A program made the translations under genes and the position numbers. Shown here piece after piece: positions 1-6,454 of a stretch of 8,040 nt of DNA. The DNA lies in assembly GCA_005786775.1 (NCBI GenBank), contig SYDD01000244.1, forward strand, positions 1-8,040. The letters run 5' to 3'. Within the stretch, counting starts at the first letter, position 1; every line of letters starts with the position of its first letter. The stretch is from Opitutaceae bacterium (GTDB lineage: Bacteria > Verrucomicrobiota > Verrucomicrobiia > Opitutales > Opitutaceae). The notes under the pieces were generated by a model. That model was not told the origin of the DNA. It saw nothing but the letters and a program-made list of their open reading frames with translations, and did no database searches.

Positions 1-619
1 CGGGGTTGTTCTTGGTCTTGCGGGACAGGATCCGGATGGTGCGCCGGATCTCCTCATCGCGACCAATCACGGGATCCATCTTCCCCTTCCGCGCCTGCGC
101 CACGAGGTCCACGCCGTACTTCTCGAGGGCCGCGTAGGTGGCCTCCGGGTTGTCCGAGGTCACCCGCTGCGCCCCGCGCACCTGCTTCAGGGCGTCCAGC
201 ACCCGGGCCCGCTCCAGCCCCAGCCCGCGCAGCAGCTTCCGCAGGCCCTCCGGGCGCGCGATCTCGAGCAACGCGAGGAACAGGTGCTCCACCGAGACAA
301 ACTCATCGCGGAGCTGCGCCGCCTCGTCCTCCGCCCGCGTCAGGACCTCCTGCACCGCGGGGGTGACGTACACCTTGGAGGTGTCGACTGACCCGGAGAC
401 CCGCGGCAGGCGCTCCAATTCGCGTTCGACCGCCGCGGCAACCGCTCCCGGCTCCACGTTCAGCTTGCCTAACAGGCCGGGCACGAGGCCGTTCTCCTGG
501 CCCAGCAGGGCCGCCAGCAGGTGCCACGTGTCGACCTCGGGGTGCCCGCGACGCCGGGCCAAGGTTTGTGCGTCGGTGACAGCTTGGCGGGACATTTGGG
601 TGAGCTTGGCGGAATCCAT
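1..619 (-). CDS. clpB: ATP-dependent chaperone ClpB, N-terminal part (runs off the window)
   Basis: ClpB is a hexameric AAA+ disaggregase of the cytoplasm that threads aggregated proteins through its pore and works with DnaK/DnaJ/GrpE. The 206 codons here start MDSAKLTQMSRQAVTDAQ. They cover the two Clp-N repeats (about residues 4-150), with the family-typical HPEVDTWHLLAALLGQ and FVSVEHLFLALL segments. The sequence then enters the first ATPase domain at KYGVDLVAQARKGKMDPVIG, followed by RDEEIRRTIRILSRKTKNNP. This stretch immediately precedes Walker A in ClpB, so both ATPase modules and the middle coiled coil lie outside the window. The N-domain linkage and the KMDPVIGRDEEI box fit ClpB better than ClpA or ClpC. 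The ATG at 617-619 is supported by a purine-rich Shine-Dalgarno just upstream. No CIRCE element is visible in the 158 bp before it. The truncation is only the window edge. Confidence 0.95.
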   Translation of the reverse strand, partial: MDSAKLTQMSRQAVTDAQTLARRRGHPEVDTWHLLAALLGQENGLVPGLLGKLNVEPGAVAAAVERELERLPRVSGSVDTSKVYVTPAVQEVLTRAEDEAAQLRDEFVSVEHLFLALLEIARPEGLRKLLRGLGLERARVLDALKQVRGAQRVTSDNPEATYAALEKYGVDLVAQARKGKMDPVIGRDEEIRRTIRILSRKTKNNP

Positions 620-621
620 GG

Positions 622-634
622 GCTCCCTCTCCGC
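622..634 (-). promoter_or_regulatory. Shine-Dalgarno of clpB
   Basis: Read on the minus strand, GCGGAGAGGGAG lies a few bases before the clpB ATG. It is a purine-rich stretch with GGAG cores at suitable spacing. It is the only convincing ribosome binding site in front of any gene in this window, and it supports the chosen clpB start. Confidence 0.6.
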
Positions 635-720
635 ATGGACCGCGCCAGTCCGTCGCGGCGCGCCCCAGAGGCGCAACACCTAGCCGCCGGGGCAGAGCGC
701 GCCACGATGCGCCTCCGCCC

Positions 721-754
721 CGTCCCCACTGGGACGAATTGGCGCTTGGGCGCC
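721..754 (-). terminator. Pair of small GC hairpins downstream of the mutarotase-like gene
   Basis: Two short inverted repeats lie side by side in the gap between the mutarotase-like stop codon and clpB: CGTCCC-CACT-GGGACG (721-736) and GGCGC-TTGG-GCGCC (741-754). On the minus strand they come 24-57 bp after the stop codon. They could pause or terminate transcription before the separate clpB promoter region. No T-tract follows on either strand, so a classical rho-independent terminator is not supported, and short GC stems arise easily by chance at this base composition. Confidence 0.25.
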
Positions 755-777
755 CGCCGGCTCCGCCTCCCACCCCG

Positions 778-1908
778 TCAGCGCAGGAAGCCCAAATCGA
801 CCGCCGCCGCCACGCGCTTGCCCTCGGCCGAATGGAGCACGATGCCCCCCGGGCCGGGTTCGATGCGGACCACCCGCCCGAATCGGGCCGGGACCTCGGC
901 GACGCCCATCAGCGTCCGGACCGTGGTCGGCCGCCGCGGATCGAGCGTGAGGGCGGTCTGCAAACCGATGCGCCGCAATGGGTTGGGCCCGGCCGACTCC
1001 GCCTGCCCATAATGGAAGTAACTGGTGGTGTCCTCCAGGCCGAGGACGCCGGTGTGGCGCCCGTTCCAAGGCGCGTAATGGCGGCCGCCATTGGAGATCC
1101 AGAAGATCGTATGGCGCAGGACGCGGGGATCCCGCAACGAGTACCAGACGTACCGCTGGGCCGGGAAAGTCACAGCATTCCAGGCGAAGGGCAGGTCGGG
1201 ATCGGCGGACAGCATCACCAAGTCATCGAAGCCGCGCCGGGCCGGGTACACGGAAAGGTCGGCGGTGCCCCCATTCGCGAGGGGCACCTCGGCCAAGGAG
1301 GTAAATTCCGCCCCGGGCCGGAGGCTGGAATAACCCCTCTGGGCCGGGTCCTCGAACGGGGTGGGCAACACTTGGCCGCGGACGAACCGACTCGTGCCGA
1401 TCAGGCCGGACCCGGGCTCCTCGGGAAAGCGCAGCATCGCGTGGTGGCCAACGCTCAGCGGCCCGCGGGCACCGGCGATCTCGTGGCTCTGGGCGACCAC
1501 CGGGCTGCCTTCGGGCAGCAGGATGGTCTTGGTCACGCGTCCGGCGCGCACCTTCAGGTCAAGGCGCGCGCGCAAGGCCACCGCGGCGTCGCCGTGTTCG
1601 AGTTTCTCGAGGCGCCAGACCGCGTTGGCCGTCTCGCCGTGGGGCGGATGCCGTTCGCCCCGCCAGGGGGTCCCGTTGCCGCCGAACGGCGCGCAGAAGA
1701 AATCCCCGCGCAGGGCGTGGAGCAGCGGGGGCATCCCCCGGGGCAGCGTTTCCTCAGCCCACGGGGCGACGGACAGCGGGGCGACCGTGCGTCGGCCCAG
1801 CCGGAACTGCACCGGCCCAAGGTGGCCGCCGAGGCGGGTCAGATGGGCGTGAACGTGGCTGGAGCGCAGGGGCCAGGAGGGCTGGCCGTGGATCACGGGA
1901 AGCTTCAT
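778..1908 (-). CDS. Hypothetical protein, galactose-mutarotase-like (aldose epimerase superfamily fold)
   Basis: This is a 376-residue cytoplasmic-looking protein without signal peptide or membrane segment. I do not recognise a named gene. The layout resembles the aldose 1-epimerase/glucose-6-phosphate 1-epimerase beta-sandwich superfamily. It has an N-terminal strand-rich region with LRGDFFCAPFGG (66-77) and HPPHGETANAVW (87-98), like the 'HG..R...W' block of epimerases. SVGHHAMLRFPE (152-163) sits where these proteins have a catalytic histidine. WNGRHTGVLGLEDT (281-294) sits near the region of the carboxylate base. Candidate catalytic residues are His90, His155 or His156 and Glu292, which is inference from pattern only. 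The substrate is unknown. The ATG at 1906-1908 is preferred because the in-frame extension to 2070 is Arg/Pro/Gly-rich non-coding-like sequence that would overlap the divergent exonuclease gene. No Shine-Dalgarno is visible. The gene lies in the same direction as clpB, 158 bp upstream of it, and is probably independent of it. Confidence 0.7.
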   Translation of the reverse strand: MKLPVIHGQPSWPLRSSHVHAHLTRLGGHLGPVQFRLGRRTVAPLSVAPWAEETLPRGMPPLLHALRGDFFCAPFGGNGTPWRGERHPPHGETANAVWRLEKLEHGDAAVALRARLDLKVRAGRVTKTILLPEGSPVVAQSHEIAGARGPLSVGHHAMLRFPEEPGSGLIGTSRFVRGQVLPTPFEDPAQRGYSSLRPGAEFTSLAEVPLANGGTADLSVYPARRGFDDLVMLSADPDLPFAWNAVTFPAQRYVWYSLRDPRVLRHTIFWISNGGRHYAPWNGRHTGVLGLEDTTSYFHYGQAESAGPNPLRRIGLQTALTLDPRRPTTVRTLMGVAEVPARFGRVVRIEPGPGGIVLHSAEGKRVAAAVDLGFLR

Positions 1909-2048
1909 AGGGCGGCCGGGGAGCCACCGCCACCGTGCCCCGCCGGCGGGCCCGGCACAAGCCTCCGCCGGACTCTTTCCCTTGGGCGGGCCGCCGATTA
2001 CCGCACTGGAGGTTTGGAACCGGCGCGATTTCCGTTCTCCCTCCCTGG
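1909..2048. promoter_or_regulatory. Divergent intergenic region, presumed to hold two promoters
   Basis: These 140 bp separate the starts of the divergently read mutarotase-like gene (minus) and exonuclease gene (plus), so both transcripts should begin here or just upstream. I found no sigma-70-like -35/-10 pair at good spacing on either strand, and no operator-like palindrome. A GGAGG at 2008-2012 is about 36 bases from the exonuclease GTG, too far to act as its ribosome binding site. The regulatory role is inferred from gene orientation alone. Confidence 0.4.
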
Positions 2049-2720
2049 GTGTCCTGGACGCAGCAACCAATCTTCTTCGTCGATTTTGAAGGCAGCCTGG
2101 GCTCGGGCATCCTCGAGTTCGGCGTCGCCGAGGTGCACCGGGGCGCCGTAGTCTCGACCCGTACCCGCAAGTGCCGGCCCACTGGGGGAATCCGCGCCGA
2201 GGATCAGGCGGTCCACGGCCTCGGACCTAGCGCTCTCGCGGGGCAGGCGTTGTTCGCGGAGGAATGGAACTATTTCCTGAGCCTGCGGGAACTGGGGCCA
2301 CTCGCGGCGCACTACGCGGGGGTCGAGAACAGCCTGCTCAAGGCCGTCTGGCCCTACCCCCGCAACGTCCCCGATTTCACCCGGCCCGGAGCCCGGATCG
2401 TCGACTGGGGCCCATGGGTCGACACCGCCCGGCTGGTCGAACAACTGCTCCCGCACTTGGATTCGGGTCGGCTGGAGTCGCTCATCGCCGCGCTAGGCCT
2501 ACAGGGCCGATTGGACGCCCTCGCGCTCGAACATTGCCCGCCGGATCGCCGGCGGTACCACGCGGCCCTCTACGACGCGCTGGCCGGGGCCCTGCTGCTC
2601 ACGACGCTTGCGGAGGACCCCCAGATCGGCGGCCTCACCCTGCTGCAGCTCCTGAGCCTCAGCACGCTCGATCCCGGCCGGCGCGCGGCGCTCCAGCAGC
2701 GGGAACTGTTCCCGGAATAG
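2049..2720 (+). CDS. DEDDh-type 3'-5' exonuclease-like protein (DnaQ/RNase T superfamily)
   Basis: This 223-residue protein carries the ordered exonuclease motifs of the DnaQ/RNase T superfamily. Exo I is FFVDFEGS with Asp12 and Glu14. A conserved-type VHGL follows at 55-58. An Exo II-like segment AAHYAGVENSLL runs from 87 to 98. Exo III is YHAALYDA with His171 and Asp176, the HxAxxD form of the DEDDh branch. These proteins remove nucleotides from 3' ends of DNA or RNA using two metal ions; the substrate here is unknown. At the Exo II position the usual Asp of the HNxxFD pattern is Glu93, which could alter or weaken activity. No other domain is fused to it. The GTG at 2049 is chosen because homology begins at VSWTQQPIFFVDFEG. 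An in-frame ATG at 1935 would add 38 residues of Arg/Pro-rich sequence and overlap the divergent promoter region. The Uup gene follows 62 bp downstream. Confidence 0.75.
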   Translation: MSWTQQPIFFVDFEGSLGSGILEFGVAEVHRGAVVSTRTRKCRPTGGIRAEDQAVHGLGPSALAGQALFAEEWNYFLSLRELGPLAAHYAGVENSLLKAVWPYPRNVPDFTRPGARIVDWGPWVDTARLVEQLLPHLDSGRLESLIAALGLQGRLDALALEHCPPDRRRYHAALYDALAGALLLTTLAEDPQIGGLTLLQLLSLSTLDPGRRAALQQRELFPE

Positions 2721-2721
2721 G

Positions 2722-2737
2722 GCGGGGATTTCCCCGC
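2722..2737 (+). terminator. Short GC hairpin after the exonuclease stop codon
   Basis: GCGGGG-ATTT-CCCCGC forms a perfect 6-bp stem with a four-base loop, beginning two bases after the exonuclease TAG. It has no T-tract after it, so strong intrinsic termination is unlikely. It could be an attenuating or 3'-end-stabilising hairpin between the exonuclease and uup. A chance occurrence cannot be excluded. Confidence 0.3.
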
Positions 2738-2782
2738 GCGAACCTTGCTTCCCGGCGGCGCGCCCGCGACGCTCGGCCGTTT

Positions 2783-4594
2783 ATGGCCCTCGTCAGCCTC
2801 CTCGATGTCAGCCTCAGCTTCGGCGGCGCCCCCCTGCTGGACCGCGTCAACCTGCAGCTGGAGCGCGGCGAGCGCGTGTGCCTCGTCGGGCGCAACGGAG
2901 CTGGCAAGTCGACCCTGATGAAGGTGATCGCGGGCGAGCTCGCGCCCGACGAGGGCCAGATCTTCCGGTCGCCCCCGGACGCTGTGATCGCCACGCTGCC
3001 CCAAGACGTGCCGGCGGGGCTGGCCGGGACAGTCCGCGCCGTGGTCGAGGGACCAGGCGGCAGCTACGAGGAGCACAACGACTGGGAACAGCACGACCGG
3101 GTTGAGCGCCTGCTGGAGCGACTCGCCCTGCCCGCCGAGGCCGAGTTCACCTCCCTGTCCGCCGGCCAGAAGCGGCGCGTCCTGCTTGCTCGGGGCCTCG
3201 CGACCAATCCTTCGCTGCTGCTCCTCGACGAGCCCACCAATCACCTGGACCTCGAATCCATCCGGGGCCTGGAGGACTTCCTGCTCGAATGGGGCGGGGC
3301 GCTCCTCTTCGTGACCCACGACCGCGCGTTCCTGCGGCGGCTGGCGACCCGGATCGTGGAGGTGGACCGCGGCCGGCTCATCGGCTGGTCCTGCGACTAC
3401 GACACCTTTCTGACCCGCAAGCAGGCCGTGCTGGAGGCCGAGGAGGTGCAGCGGGCCCAGTTCGACAAGAAACTCGCGCAGGAGGAGGTCTGGATCCGGC
3501 GCGGGGTGAAGGCCCAGCGCTCGCGGGCGCAGAACCGCATCCACGCCCTGCAGGCGATGCGGGCCGAGCGTGCCGCCCGGCGGGAACGCCAGGGGACCGC
3601 CAGGATCTCCGCACAGGAGGCCGACCGCTCCGGCTTCAAGGTGGTCACCTGCACCGGCCTGCGCTTCCGCTACGAGGAACGCTGGATCGTCCGCGACCTC
3701 GACCTCCGCATCGAGCGGGGGGACAAGATCGGAATCGTGGGCCCCAACGGCGCCGGCAAGACCACCCTTCTCCGGCTGCTTCTTGGGCAACTGGCCCCGC
3801 AGGCCGGCACCGTCGAGGCGGGCACCCGGCTGGAGGTCGTCTACTTTGACCAGCTCCGGGCCCAGTTGGACGAATCGATGCGGGTGCAGGACGCCGTGGC
3901 GGACGGCAACACGACCGTGACGATCAATGGCCGCACGCGACACGTGATTTCCTACCTGGAGGACTTCCTGTTTGAACCGACTCGTGCGCGGACGCCGGTG
4001 CGGGCGCTCACGGGCGGCGAGCGCAACCGGCTGCTGCTGGCGCGACTGATCACCCAGCCGGCCAATGTGATGGTGTTGGACGAGCCCACCAACGACCTCG
4101 ACGCGGAGACGCTGGAGCTCCTCGAGGACCTGTTGGTGGAATTCAACGGGACCGTGCTGCTGGTGAGCCACGACCGGGCCTTCCTGAACGAGGTCTGCAC
4201 GAGCCTGCTGGTGTTCGAGGGCGACGGCGTGCTGACCGAACACATCGGCGGCTACGATGACTGGCAGGCGGCGCAGGCCGCCCGGGCCACCGCCGCGGCC
4301 AAGGCCGCCGCGAACCCCGGTGCGGGCACCCCGGCGAACGCCTCCGCGCCTGCGAGCGCGACGCCGGCCGCCAAGACCCGCAAGCTGAGCAATCGCGAAC
4401 GGGCCGAACTGGAGGCCCTGCCCGCGCGCCTCGAGGCGCTGGAGAAGGAACAGTCGGAACTTACCACCCGGATGGCCGACCCGGCCTTTTTCAAGGGCGG
4501 CGGACCCGAGGTGGCCCGCGCCGCGGCCCGCCTGCCTGAGCTGGAGGCCGAAATCGCGGCCGTCTACGCGCGCTGGACGGAACTGGAAGGCTGA
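2783..4594 (+). CDS. uup: ABC-F family ATPase, Uup type
   Basis: This 603-residue soluble protein has two ABC domains and no membrane segments. ABC-F proteins bind the ribosomal E site and modulate translation. Uup is also linked to ribosome assembly/rescue, transposon precise excision and branched DNA intermediates. Domain 1 has Walker A GRNGAGKST (36-44), signature LSAGQ (125-129), Walker B LLLLDEP (145-151) and the H-loop His179. A charged linker (about 210-285) contains the Uup-like arm WIRRGVKAQRSRAQNR. Domain 2 has Walker A GPNGAGKTT (320-328), signature LTGGE (409-413), Walker B VMVLDEP (429-435) and His463. An Ala/Pro-rich tether (about 496-531) leads to a C-terminal coiled coil (about 535-603) like the DNA-binding domain of Uup, which separates it from EttA. 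All catalytic residues are present; the first signature has Ala in place of the usual Gly. The ATG at 2783 places the first beta-strand correctly. No Shine-Dalgarno is visible. Confidence 0.93.
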   Translation: MALVSLLDVSLSFGGAPLLDRVNLQLERGERVCLVGRNGAGKSTLMKVIAGELAPDEGQIFRSPPDAVIATLPQDVPAGLAGTVRAVVEGPGGSYEEHNDWEQHDRVERLLERLALPAEAEFTSLSAGQKRRVLLARGLATNPSLLLLDEPTNHLDLESIRGLEDFLLEWGGALLFVTHDRAFLRRLATRIVEVDRGRLIGWSCDYDTFLTRKQAVLEAEEVQRAQFDKKLAQEEVWIRRGVKAQRSRAQNRIHALQAMRAERAARRERQGTARISAQEADRSGFKVVTCTGLRFRYEERWIVRDLDLRIERGDKIGIVGPNGAGKTTLLRLLLGQLAPQAGTVEAGTRLEVVYFDQLRAQLDESMRVQDAVADGNTTVTINGRTRHVISYLEDFLFEPTRARTPVRALTGGERNRLLLARLITQPANVMVLDEPTNDLDAETLELLEDLLVEFNGTVLLVSHDRAFLNEVCTSLLVFEGDGVLTEHIGGYDDWQAAQAARATAAAKAAANPGAGTPANASAPASATPAAKTRKLSNRERAELEALPARLEALEKEQSELTTRMADPAFFKGGGPEVARAAARLPELEAEIAAVYARWTELEG

Positions 4595-4607
4595 ACCCGC
4601 GGGGAAG

Positions 4608-4690
4608 GGGGTCAGGCCGTGAATCGCTAGTTTTAGATCAGGACTCGCACCGGGCTACCATACCCTTGTAGCGATTCACGGCCTGACCCC
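4608..4690. repeat. REP/BIME-like element with perfect 22-bp inverted arms
   Basis: Arms at 4608-4629 and 4669-4690 are exact reverse complements over 22 bp and enclose a 39-nt centre. The arm core reads GGGTCAGGCCGTGAATCG. Each arm is itself a weak palindrome (TCA-GGCCG-TGA). The right arm is preceded by G to give GTAGC, and GTAG is the tetranucleotide that marks many REP units; the left arm, read on the other strand, has CTAG instead. The centre also allows a local hairpin, GCTAC (4654-4658) with GTAGC (4668-4672). The element lies between two convergent genes, 13 bp after the uup stop and 27 bp before the epimerase stop, where REP/BIME elements usually sit. From recollection, arms of the GGGGTCAGGCC-TGAAT type accompany REP-associated tyrosine transposases in other genomes. 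It could instead be a MITE or a bidirectional terminator, though no T-tract flanks it. No target duplication is obvious. Confidence 0.8.
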
Positions 4691-4712
4691 GTCGGTTGCT
4701 CCGTCGGTTGCT
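4689..4712. repeat. Perfect 12-bp tandem duplication
   Basis: CCGTCGGTTGCT occurs twice head to tail at 4689-4700 and 4701-4712. The first copy shares its two leading bases with the right arm of the inverted repeat, and the second ends five bases before the epimerase stop codon region at 4718. It may be a replication-slippage scar or a duplication left by insertion or excision of the neighbouring repeat element. It encodes nothing in the annotated genes. Confidence 0.75.
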
Positions 4713-4717
4713 GCCTT

Positions 4718-5836
4718 TCAGCTGCCGCCGCGCGGCACGACCCCGTGCCCGGCGCGGAGATGCCCGACCGAGATCTGCCCGGCGCGGATGCGGTAACCGC
4801 CGCGGAACGGGTTCTCCGACATAAAGAAGGGCGTATCCAGGTCCGCGAAGCGGAAGCCGCCCAAGGCGGTGGCGAAGCAGGCCGAGACCGTCATCGCCAG
4901 CACCGACTCGACGTTGCCCCCGATCATCAGGCCGACGCCCCCGGCGCGCGCGACGCGGGCGATCTCCAGGGCCTCCCCCAGCCCAGCTTTCATCAGCTTG
5001 ATGTTGATCACATCCGCCGCGCGCGCGCGGACCACCCGGCGCGCGTCCTCGGCGGAAGTGACGGCCTCGTCCGCCGCGACCAGCCAGCCGGATTCGCGGC
5101 GCAGGCGGCGCATCCCGGCGAGGTCGTCCTTGGGCAGCCACTGTTCGAGCACCGCAGGGGTGATGCGTGCGGCCCGCAACAGTCGGACGAGCAGGAAGGC
5201 ATCGTCGCGGCTGAGCCCGGCGTTGCCGTCCAGCACGAGGGGGGCGCGCGGTGCCGCGGCGCGGATGGCAAGCAGGCGGGCGAGGTCGTGGGCCGGGCCG
5301 CCGGGGCCGCCGATCTTGACCTTGATCACGCGGATGCCGCGGCGCTGGATCCGGCGCACGGCCGCCGAGGCGGCCGCGGGGGTGCCGGTGGTGACCGTCA
5401 TATCAGTCTCGAGTCGAACCGCGGGGCGCCGCACCGCCGCGGGCACGGCGGCGGCGAGAAAGCGGGTGAGGCTGACGCAGGCCTGCCGCGCGAGGGCGTC
5501 CACCAAGGCGGTTTCCAGAGCGCAGCGGGCGGAACCGGAACCGGGCCGGGCGCGGGCCGCAAACCCGCGGCCGATGGCCTGCCACGCGGCGGCGTCCCGC
5601 CCCTTCAGCCAGGGGAGGACCGACCGGAGGGCACGCAGGGCGTCGGCCTGGGTCTCGCCATTGTAGGGCGGCAGCGGGGCGGCCTCGCCGTGACCGACCG
5701 TGCCATCCTGCAGTTCCACGCGCACCAGCACGTTGGCGGCGCTGGCCTGGGCTCCGCCGGAAATCCCGAAAGGTTCAAACAGGGGAATGTCCAAGGCGCG
5801 GACGGAGGCGGCGCGGATGATGCTGGCGGGGTTCAT
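4718..5836 (-). CDS. Dipeptide epimerase (enolase superfamily; probable L-Ala-D/L-Glu epimerase)
   Basis: This 372-residue cytoplasmic enzyme belongs to the muconate-lactonising subgroup of the enolase superfamily. It has an N-terminal capping domain (about 8-130) and a TIM barrel (about 135-355). The complete catalytic set is visible: VIKVKIGG with Lys172 and Lys174, metal ligands Asp203 (LDGNAG), Glu231 (LEQWL) and Asp256 (AADEAV), and Lys280 in INIKLMKAG as the opposing acid/base. The late ADLDTPFF motif (Asp332, Asp334) is the DxD signature that holds the dipeptide amino group in dipeptide epimerases and separates them from O-succinylbenzoate synthase and muconate cycloisomerase. The best-known role is conversion of L-Ala-D-Glu from murein turnover to L-Ala-L-Glu for re-use, but family members differ in dipeptide preference. 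The start at 5836 gives the normal N-terminal strand; no Shine-Dalgarno is seen. It is the last gene of a leftward set with the DUF1232 and MATE genes. The stop falls next to the repeat element. Confidence 0.9.
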   Translation of the reverse strand: MNPASIIRAASVRALDIPLFEPFGISGGAQASAANVLVRVELQDGTVGHGEAAPLPPYNGETQADALRALRSVLPWLKGRDAAAWQAIGRGFAARARPGSGSARCALETALVDALARQACVSLTRFLAAAVPAAVRRPAVRLETDMTVTTGTPAAASAAVRRIQRRGIRVIKVKIGGPGGPAHDLARLLAIRAAAPRAPLVLDGNAGLSRDDAFLLVRLLRAARITPAVLEQWLPKDDLAGMRRLRRESGWLVAADEAVTSAEDARRVVRARAADVINIKLMKAGLGEALEIARVARAGGVGLMIGGNVESVLAMTVSACFATALGGFRFADLDTPFFMSENPFRGGYRIRAGQISVGHLRAGHGVVPRGGS

Positions 5837-5914
5837 GCCGGCAGCGGAAGCGGCGCGGCGCGTGATGGCAATGCCCGCGTCAGTCGGCGCCGGCAGGGGC
5901 GAGGGAAGCCCGCC

Positions 5915-6367
5915 TCAGAGTTCCTCGGGCCAGACGCGCTCGTGGCGGGTCCAGTGCGCCCGCAGCGCGGGGGTGTGATTGTCCAGCACCGCTTGGACCA
6001 CCATCGCATCATCGAGGAGCCCGACCTCCGGTACCGCGTCGGGAATGCGGTCGGCACCCTTCAGGAAGTACAGCAGCGCAAAGGTGGCAGCGCGGAGCGC
6101 CGGCCCGGAGGCGCCGGGACCCTCCTGCGCCTCCTCCACGAAGCGGGCCAGCGCATCCAGCCGGCGGCGCAGGCGGGACCCTTCCTCCACCCGGGCGATT
6201 TTCCGCTGCAGGGACGCCCACAGGCCCAGCAGCCCCTTGATCGCCTGCGGGGTGACCAGCTCCGCTCCCTTCTCCACATAGCTCGGGATCCCGATGATTT
6301 CCCCGGCGGCGGGGGTGACAAGGTGACGGTCGAGGGCGGAGGGCAGACGGGAGGGGGCGGAGGTCAT
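5915..6367 (-). CDS. YkvA/DUF1232 family protein
   Basis: This small protein of 150 residues has unknown function. The recognisable part is ALLYFLKGADRIPDAVPEVG (97-116), followed by LLDDAMVV (117-124). It matches the DUF1232 core pattern of a hydrophobic helix, then D-x-IPD, a short turn, G and DD. The key residues are Asp106, Ile108-Pro109-Asp110, Gly116 and Asp119-Asp120. Family members are usually small, often with one weakly hydrophobic helix that may sit at the membrane. Here the N-terminal 90 residues are helical-looking and charged (SLQRKIARVEEGSRLRRRLD) without a signal peptide. The gene sits 87 bp after the MATE gene and 78 bp before the epimerase, all in the same direction, so co-transcription is likely. 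The stretch just upstream is more AT-rich than its surroundings and might hold a weak internal promoter, but I see no good -35/-10 match. There is no Shine-Dalgarno. Confidence 0.85.
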   Translation of the reverse strand: MTSAPSRLPSALDRHLVTPAAGEIIGIPSYVEKGAELVTPQAIKGLLGLWASLQRKIARVEEGSRLRRRLDALARFVEEAQEGPGASGPALRAATFALLYFLKGADRIPDAVPEVGLLDDAMVVQAVLDNHTPALRAHWTRHERVWPEEL

Positions 6368-6454
6368 TCAGTTGACACAGAGATAAAGCCAGAGCGGACG
6401 CCCCGGCAACTGGCGAAGGAGGGTTTTGGCGGGGCTTCCCGGAGCCCTGCCTCC

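Noticed and set aside
620..777. Heat-shock control element (CIRCE or sigma-32-type promoter) before clpB
   Set aside because: I looked for TTAGCACTC-type arms and for CTTGAA/CCCCAT boxes on the minus strand and found neither.
1384..1397. A 14-bp sequence (GAACCGACTCGTGC) shared with 3974-3987
   Set aside because: Both copies lie inside unrelated coding regions in GC-rich sequence. One such match in 8 kb is not surprising and nothing around it is shared.
1909..2070. N-terminal extension of the mutarotase-like gene to an upstream ATG at 2070
   Set aside because: The 54 extra residues are Arg/Pro/Gly-rich and would overlap the start of the divergent exonuclease gene. The ATG at 1908 is more sensible.
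739..2151. A 470-codon plus-strand frame opposite the mutarotase-like gene
   Set aside because: The composition is Gly/Arg/Pro/His-rich and it crosses the divergent intergenic region. The minus-strand product has the more protein-like pattern of strands and conserved-looking His/Trp/Glu blocks.
2701..2713. Perfect palindrome GGGAACTGTTCCC as a possible operator
   Set aside because: It lies inside the last codons of the exonuclease gene, and one or two 6-bp-arm palindromes are expected by chance in 8 kb. The spacing does not fit a known SOS box.
2570..4243. A 557-codon open frame antisense to uup
   Set aside because: It mirrors the codon structure of uup, which has every ABC motif in order. 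The antisense product resembles no family I know.
6372..6377. TTGACA on the plus strand as a -35 box
   Set aside because: No -10-like hexamer lies 16-18 bases downstream, and there is no plus-strand gene for it to serve.
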